Origin: Albizia julibrissin
Lineage: Eukaryota; Streptophyta; Magnoliopsida; Fabales; Fabaceae
DNA length: 64,000 nt
Assembly (NCBI GenBank): GCA_037074505.1
Contig: CM073481.1
Span: forward strand, 23,746,001 to 23,810,000
Reading direction: 5' to 3'
The notes below the pieces were generated by a model that worked only from the letters and a program-made list of their open reading frames with translations, was not told the DNA's origin and searched no databases. Shown here piece after piece: positions 58,687 to 64,000 of this stretch. The position numbers and the translations under genes were made by a program. Numbering within the stretch: the stretch's first letter is position 1; every line of letters begins with the position of its first letter.

Positions 58687-61211
58687 TGTAATACCCCATT
58701 TTCACCAACACTCTTTATGTGTATATTTGACATATATTTAGTGGAAAAAATGGTGAAATTTGGAGTGTATGAATTTATGTGAATTGATGGGAAATATTCC
58801 AATTGCCGGTTACATGTAATTTGGCTGAATAAGGGTATAAAGAGGCAATTAATGCACAATTAAGGGCCTATTATTGTAACCATAATATGAGAAAATTAAG
58901 TGACATGAATGATGGCCTCATTTGAGTGTTAAAATGAAGTTAAGCCGAAGAAAAGAGTGAAAAATGATTGATTTCGGTAAATCATGAAAATGTAAGGGCA
59001 AAACGGTAAGTTTGCCATAAAGTGGGAAATGATTATTTTTCCCTAATATTCTCACTAATTTGAGTTAAATGGGGATTAAAAGGAGTAAAATGACTACTTG
59101 ATCATAAATAAATCAATTTTGGTGAATTATTGTTAAGAATGGTCAAATAATCAAAAAGTCAATGACTTGGTCAACAAGTTGCGAGATGGCACAATAGGAT
59201 ATTGAAGATTCAGATTTCCCTTGTATTTATCATGCTAATTGTCGGCTAAACCATGAAGAGAGAGAACAAAAATGAAATTGATTAGAGAAAATGCAATTTT
59301 TGGACCAATCATGGAATGCCACATGTGCAACCAAATTAACCCTTTAATTATATTATCATTCACTCATCTCTTCAGCTCATTCTCACGCACGAATTGAATC
59401 AGAAAGAGGGAAGGAGAAGCTAGGGATCACCAAGAAGCAAGGTAAGAGGCTTGTATCTTATGATTTAAGGTTCTTAATCCCTCCATAATCTTTCCTCCTC
59501 ATTTCACTACTCTTGGATTCCTTAATAATCAGCTAGTTCAAGAGTTAGAGAGAGAGAGAGAGTCAAGAACGAACAGGAAAGAGAAAGTTGAAGAAATCAA
59601 GAGGTAACTTCCCAAACTTATTCCTCTTGCTTGATTAGTGTTAGTAAAGTTGTTTTGGGCTTGATTATGATTCATTTGACCTAAGATAATTGAAGAGAAC
59701 TCAAGAGATCTTAATATGTAAGTGTCTCCAAATCAATTCCAATAAATGTTTGAGTAGTTAATATATTGATTATAAGTAGAAATGAGGTGTTAGGCTAATG
59801 AAAACGAGAATCCGACATAACTTTTCTGAGAATCCTACAGGGTGACCCTGTGTTGGACGTGGAAAATGGATGGGAATTTGATAATTTTGATACTTTCATT
59901 GGGTTTAAGAGGCTAAATTGTGTAGGGTCTATGTTGACCCTAAAGTGAGAAAAGCCACAGAAAGTGAAATGACAGAATTACCCTTTAAAGGCTATAACTA
60001 AGGGATGTTAAGGGCATTTTCGTCATTCGGGCTTGATTTTGGCCAAACCAAGGTTAAAAAGTACATTCTACACACAAAATTTTGTAGGAATAGCCCAAGT
60101 CATAAAGTTTGATAAAGTGGAGTGAGACCGAGTACGAAGGTTAAGCTGGGTTTCTAAAGGTATTTTAGTAATTTAGCACTTTTAGGCTCAGCTTACCAAT
60201 GTTATGAGTTTGGAATGATATAGGGATGAGTAATAACTCATTGATGGTATATTTGAAGATTTTAGGACTTGACAACCGTCTAGGACGTATTACTTGCCCA
60301 AGTTGAGAAAGCGAGGAGAAGTTATATAAAAGAGCAACCAGGTAGTAACCGTCTTCATATGACATAGCATGCATATGTGTGGTTGATTTCATCACAAAAT
60401 GTCTAACATGTTTAGATTATACGGAGTGATCACCTAAGGCCTATCTTTGTGCGGGTTGACACTCAGGTTATAATATTCATATTGCACGAACGGTGCCCGA
60501 GGCCTATTGCGCGGGTACCCCTCGGGGCAGAGAACTTGTTTAGCGCTAGCATGGTTTATGGATTACATTAAATGCATTGAATGATGTTATGATGATTTCG
60601 TGGATGAATGTGCGTAAAGCATGCTTTGTGTGTTATCTTGTATGTATGACTTTTGTTACTACTGAGATTCCTCCGTATCTCACCTTTTTTTCTCCCAAAA
60701 ATCCATCTTCAGTATAGGGAGGAAGCTCGTGGGGCAATGAAAAGGTAAATGGCGATAAGTTGGGGCCGAGCAGCTGTAGGATGTAGTTGTGGTTGTCTAA
60801 GTTTCTTTTGTATCTTTTGTGTATTTCGAGAATACTTTAAGTTAAAGGTTGTGTATATATTGTAAGGATAACCACATGAATGAATGGTAGAAGTTAATAG
60901 TTTTGCTTCCTATTGCTAATGAAATGTGTATGTGGGTTATATTATATAAAGCCGGTAGAGGTTCGATCACAAACTCTGATGATTAGTAATAAAGAGAAAA
61001 CCGGTAAGTCTTAATGAGTTAGTGAAGTCTTATGAAAATGACTATAGAAAATTTTATCACACTCTCAGCTCTAGATTTAAATCCTGAGTTGAGGCAGGGA
61101 AATTTATAAGTATTTTGGGAAAATGGATGTTTCGGGTTCAAATCCTGGCCTCTTGAGTGCTTTCACTACTCATTTGCACTCTACCATGGTTAAAAGAAAT
61201 GAGGTATCACA
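58687..61211 (+). mobile_element. Solo LTR
   Basis: Starts TGTAATACCCCATTTTCACC and ends AAATGAGGTATCACA. Landmarks: purine-rich leaders ending AAGCAAG|GTAAGA (59452) and AATCAAGAG|GTAACT (about 59602), a block 'aggtatcccaagtcataa'-like near 60080, a C/G-rich pair of repeats (60440-60530), the hairpin at 60663-60682 with mispairs in the arms, and a B-box-like GGTTCAAATCC (61135-61145). It sits between a (TA)n tract and a (CA)n tract, so no target duplication can be read. No internal region. Confidence 0.75.
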
Positions 61212-62365
61212 CACACACACACATTTCCTATTTTTTTATATTACATAATTGACTAATGTTGTAATTTTAATTTTGTGGACAAATTTATTTCATCTTTAGT
61301 ATTTATTATAAAATTTAATATGAAATAATACATAAAATATAATATTATTCTTTATATGTAATTATCATAAAAGTTAATGTTCTTTTTGTTAATTTGACCA
61401 TTAAAAAAATGATTCTCTACACAATATCCAAATACTCTATTTTATCAAAATCATTTTTTTCCATAATCTGTTCTTCACAGAATCTATTAAAAAAATCATT
61501 TTTTTCACTTTTCCTCCATAAACTACTCTTAAAAGCTAAATCCAAACATACTCTACTTACAAGTTGTATAAGAAGAAAAACATTTAAAAAATTATCTACA
61601 GGTACGAGCGGGTAACAGGTGCCCCATGGGTGTACTCGTTACTCTCCCATTTAACATTTAGGGGTACAAGTAGCCTGTACTTGTTATAGGCCATAATCTG
61701 GTAGGACTTAAACATGCAAAAAACTCTGGACCGTGGGTGGGCAGGCGGGTTATAAGTTCTTTGCTCAACCCTACAGAGAAGGAAGAATACAAATTTCACA
61801 TTCAAATTATAGGATCTCTCTGTACAGACCTCTCCCTATCACAAAGTCATCAATAGGTTGAAACTATTCCAACCACGTCACATCATAAAATTCAACTTCA
61901 TTCACTTCAACAATTCACCTTATTATTTTGCACTAAACATAAATGGATTTCCTTGTACTATATATATAATTCCATGCATGGCATCCATAACATATTTGTT
62001 TTCACCAAGAGGCGTAGGAATTTAATGTACAGAGTCTATGAATACCAAGCCCATTCCATGATGGTTGCTAAACATAACTAGCTTTGTATATCTAGCAACA
62101 ATTTTCAATTTCGACACGACAAAGTCACAAAATATTACAAATAAATGTTGAATGATTAACTTAGATCCATGCTCCTCCCCTTTCTCTCTCTTCTTCTTGC
62201 AAATCTATAAATCTTCCCTACAAATAAAGTTCATGTATGGCCAAAAAATAATCCATGAAAGGAAGTTTGAAGTTGTAGCGTAATTGTTGTAATTTGCAGA
62301 AGTGAGTAGACCAGTATGTTATAATTCTTCACTTTGCGGATAATTCATCTTGGGTACTTTCAGAT
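61212..62365. other. Intergenic interval
   Basis: Starts with (CA)n, then AT-rich. 61596-61770 has a GC-richer segment (GCGGGTAACAGGTGCCCC, GGGTGGGCAGGCGGG) like decayed DNA-transposon ends but without visible terminal repeats. No gene supported. Confidence 0.35.
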
Positions 62366-62835
62366 CACTACTACAGAAATTGTGATACATGTTGGTTATT
62401 ATCTGACATACATCACAATTCTGAACTATCATATATGTGGGCATTATATATGCTCTGCACAAATAAATTACGATTATGAACCGTTATTTATTCTGGATAT
62501 ATTATAATGGTTCTAATATAACACCCATTATGGATTGAGTCTCGGTGAGGCCATGATATATGCATTACTATAATAATAATTAATAAGCATATGTGAACAA
62601 CCATCATAACATATATGGTAATGTTTGCATGATACATAACAATCTCATATTGACAATCGTTATTTATTCAGTAACATATATAACCATTCTCATGTAAGAA
62701 CAATTACCTTTAATAAAAATAATTAACATTACCATGTAGACAACCTTTATGTATTTAGTACATTAATAACAATTTCTAAATATGAAATGTGAACTTTTAA
62801 TAGATAATGGTTATTATATAATAATCATGATATAT
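62366..62835 (+). mobile_element. Terminal fragment of a CACTA transposon
   Basis: Begins CACTACTACAGAAATTGTGATAC at 62366 and carries several subterminal words (TGGTTATT, AACCGTTATTTATT, ATAATGGTTCTAATAT, ACCATTCTCAT). Shares them with the fragment at 16025-16209 in opposite orientation. The far terminus and any transposase are not visible before the window ends. Confidence 0.6.
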
Positions 62836-63501
62836 GGAGAAAGAGGCTCTTCAAGTGAAAGTTTTTGAGCTAGTTGGATTCATCTATATATAATAGAACA
62901 ATATCTCCCACACCAATGGCTATGCAATTCAAGATGGACCAAGACATTTCAGGCGTTGTAGAAAAATCAATGGCAACTGTAAATATATATATGTGATAGT
63001 GTAAATGTTAACCTATAAATTGTGTCTCTATATAGGAATTAACCCTAAAAGCTAAGGCTAAGGGGAAAAATTGAATGAATATATGTATAGGAAGGGACAC
63101 TTGGGGTATTCAAACCTTTGAGCAAAGTAAAGGGTATGCAAACCCTTGAGCTCCTCAAGGATTTGATTACCCCTTACAGCATTTCCTATATGGATATTCA
63201 TATTTTTTGCACCCATCATTTGCTTTCATGGCTTAATTGTTGAAGAGACACAAGGTATAAGAGATGAACACTTATATTATGATATATATAGGTCAAGAGT
63301 GTGATTGATTCACACGAAAAAGCTTATAAAATATTGATCTGTCTTGAATTGCATGGCTATTCAGTGTGGGAAGTACTACTCTATTAGATAGAGTCGAGAA
63401 CAAGTAGCTTAAAAATTCTCACATTGAAGAGTCTATGACTAATCACTATGTTAAATTTTAGAGCTTTTAACTTGGTGCCACCTGCTCAAAATAAAAATAG
63501 G

Positions 63502-64000
63502 GACAAACCTTCAATTAAAGCAATAATAGGTTTTTTAAAAAAACATAACTCACAAAAGCAATTTAGTATGTCACCTTGAATGCTTTATCGCGTCATGACT
63601 TCACAAATGCTACAGATATTCACTTGCTCATGTATGACTCTTGGTACAACTAAACTAATTTATTCATCACATCCTTATCGATATTTTTGAAATAACTTCT
63701 AGAGGTATGAATACTTCCAAAAAATGAGAGGTATTTGCTTAGGAATCCATATCTCCTAAAGTTACTTTAAAAAAGATCAACAAAGTAGGAACCTTCAGTT
63801 AAAACAATAGGATTGACAATTTCTTATAACAAGAGAGGAACCTTTGATCAAAGCAATATGGGTTTTTCAAAAAAATATAACTTCACAAAAATGATTTAAT
63901 ATGTTACCTTGAATGCTTTATTGCATCGTGGCTTCAAAAATGCTGCAGCTATTGACTTGATCATCTATGACTCTTGATACAATTGAACCAGCTTATTCAT
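63502..64000. repeat. ~335-bp tandem direct repeat, running past the window end
   Basis: Text at 63502-63672 (ACAAACCTTCAATTAAAGC, TTGAATGCTTTATCGC, ATGACTCTTGGTACAA) recurs at 63836-64000 with about 15-20 percent differences. The opening words also appear at 63788. The region contains no recognisable gene. Confidence 0.7.

Overview
This window looks like plant nuclear DNA, most likely from a eudicot. It is AT-rich and intron-bearing, with long gene-poor stretches full of transposon relics. The only protein families I recognise are a chloroplast-type PPR protein, a plant-type E2F-associated phosphoprotein (EAPP), plant RTE and L1 LINEs, hAT and CACTA DNA transposons and long-LTR retrotransposons. 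I see no bacterial, organellar or viral block. The species cannot be named from the sequence alone.

Layout. 1-16,200 is a nested stack of LTR retrotransposons. An outer LTR (1-390 plus 14,669-15,268) was split by a 14.3 kb minus-strand Ty3/gypsy-like element (391-14,663, 5-bp target duplication TTATA). Each LTR of that element was later split by another LTR (2,340-5,037 and 8,679-12,585). Its short internal region keeps a PBS, a fragment of gypsy RNase H and a 5S rRNA-like segment. 16,025-20,744 holds a CACTA end and a decayed hAT transposase. 21,700-28,030 holds a small membrane-protein locus present in two long copies and one short piece; a 5'-truncated RTE LINE sits in the second copy with a perfect 16-bp target duplication. 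28,590-33,000 has an L1 relic, a small hAT-like element and a TRIM-like element with only 57 bp between its LTRs.

33,800-44,560 is the genic island. EAPP (minus) has three clear exons but a frame break near its C-terminus. A PPR gene (plus, resembling Arabidopsis At3g59040) has six recognisable exons but carries a frameshift, a missing block and two in-frame stops. 46,200-54,700 is a second LTR stack, including one clean solo LTR (46,882-49,328, TSD CTATA). 55,500-58,300 has a tandem MITE-like repeat and exons of an acidic minus-strand gene. 58,687-61,211 is another solo LTR, 62,366 starts a CACTA end, and a ~335-bp direct repeat runs off the window end.

The most unusual signal is shared architecture among LTRs whose overall sequences are strongly diverged. 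They keep, in the same order: a purine-rich leader ending in a consensus 5' splice site, copy-variable internal repeats, a perfect or near-perfect hairpin TGAGATTC-loop-GAATCTCA with changing loop (11 copies), and near the 3' end (in several) a tRNA B-box-like GGTTCAAATCC. No cellular pathway is encoded here; the genes present are unrelated neighbours.
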